From Granulicella mallensis (GTDB lineage: Bacteria > Acidobacteriota > Terriglobia > Terriglobales > Acidobacteriaceae): 64,000 nucleotides of DNA. The stretch lies in contig NZ_JACHIO010000010.1 of NCBI RefSeq assembly GCF_014203225.1, positions 164,781 through 228,780 of the forward strand, written 5' to 3'. This document shows, one piece after another, positions 63,498 to 64,000 of the stretch. Positions within the stretch are counted from its first letter, which is position 1. Every line of letters begins with the position of its first letter. Made by a program: the position numbers and the translations under genes. The notes under the pieces are model-generated. The model saw only the letters and a program-made list of their open reading frames with translations. It ran no database searches and was not told the origin of the DNA.

Positions 63498-64000
63498 TTA
63501 TCGAGGCTAGCTGGGGTGGCTTAAGTGGATGTGAAGCCTCTGACTACGATGGCGCCACATGACGACCGATTTAAACGCTGAGGCCTGGAACGAAAAAGCG
63601 ATGATTTCAACGAAGAGTAGTAGTGGATGGCTCTCTTGCTGCCAGGAGCTAAGGAAAATCAGGCTGAACCCCACGATCAGCCCTCGCCCACTGGTTAGCA
63701 GTTGATGCCAAACCAGCCCGTAATGCCGGTTTTCCCTGACTATTTTGGCTGATAACCCATTTAGAATGTGCATCCTGGTGCCGCGATATCACCTCCACAG
63801 AGTGGAAGTCGTAGGTTGTTGTTCCACTGTAGCGGACGGCGGATTCCCAGAATCAATTGTCGTGAAGGTGACGAAGTTTGAAAGGGGATTCGAACGAGTC
63901 AATCGCGTTTGAGGGGCCGGACAGATCAAGGGCCACCCTTGGGGCGGCCCATCTGCGCAAACTACGGGATGTTGATCTGGTTTGTTTAGTTGTTGTTGTG
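63498..64000. other. Right end of the window, no supported gene; third copy of the short repeat
   Basis: A reverse-strand frame of 88 codons (63507-63773) has no motif or ribosome site and is left out. At 63802-63821 lies GTGGAAGTCGTAGGTTGTTG, identical over 20 bp to 30942-30961. At about 63926-63953 GGGCCACCC / GGGCGGCCC forms a 9-bp hairpin with one mismatch. Confidence 0.55.

Noticed and set aside
63507..63773. 88-codon reverse-strand frame near the right end
   Set aside because: No motif, no start signal, isolated; kept only as a remark.

Overview
The window looks like chromosome of an Acidobacteriota member, class Terriglobia (Terriglobus/Granulicella/Edaphobacter type). The reasons are Oar-like TonB-dependent receptors with a carboxypeptidase-regulatory N-terminus, one of them divergent from a winged-helix membrane regulator; a VWFA-related secreted protein; an ECF sigma factor coupled to a Ser/Thr kinase-TPR protein; and a propeller/Y_Y_Y histidine kinase. 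Taxonomy is inferred from gene families only.

Region 1 (1-14524) is mostly core genome. It holds a secreted FlgO/TPR-like protein (partial), a Uma2-fold protein, murA, a PQQ-dependent dehydrogenase with an unusual internal membrane hairpin, a Tat-exported protein of unknown function, a DUF302 protein, a Spy/LTXXQ protein, a UPF0175-PIN toxin-antitoxin pair, murQ divergent from purH, a large secreted TPR protein, dgt and tRNA-Glu(UUC). A nested inverted repeat of about 350 bp lies between purH and the TPR gene.

Region 2 (14481-46836) is a 32-kb genomic island at tRNA-Glu. The last 44 bases of the tRNA plus three bases after it form a 47-bp direct repeat with 46790-46836, and a C-terminal relic of a tyrosine integrase lies just inside the left end. 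Cargo includes a LuxR-type response regulator, a MerA-like flavoprotein, three alpha/beta hydrolases, a cNMP-binding/thioredoxin-reductase-like fusion without CxxC, a giant sensor kinase, a broken IS481 element, decayed kelch genes, a lipoprotein propeller and a Fic enzyme. A nested 14.8-kb module (30941-45741, bounded by a 17-bp direct repeat) carries an epoxide hydrolase-SDR-response regulator operon, a VWFA-like protein, a PAS/GAF kinase-receiver-FixJ operon and an Ohr/thioredoxin-like/DUF6130-like/D-cysteine desulfhydrase operon. Three promoters in it share a 16-bp palindrome (GGTAT-N6-ATACC) with a conserved downstream ATAGATT box: a plausible self-contained regulon.

Region 3 (46837-64000) starts with a second integrase relic, which suggests tandem accretion at the same tRNA site. 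It continues with an ECF sigma-STPK/TPR pair, a stand-alone double rhodanese, another ECF sigma, YjbQ, a winged-helix membrane regulator divergent from a full TonB-dependent receptor, and then a decaying stretch: a frameshifted propeller gene, a TonB receptor cut off after its plug and joined to a 5'-truncated histidine acid phosphatase, a secreted unknown and a GlcG/HbpS protein. Many broken genes in regions 2 and 3 point to old, eroding acquired DNA.
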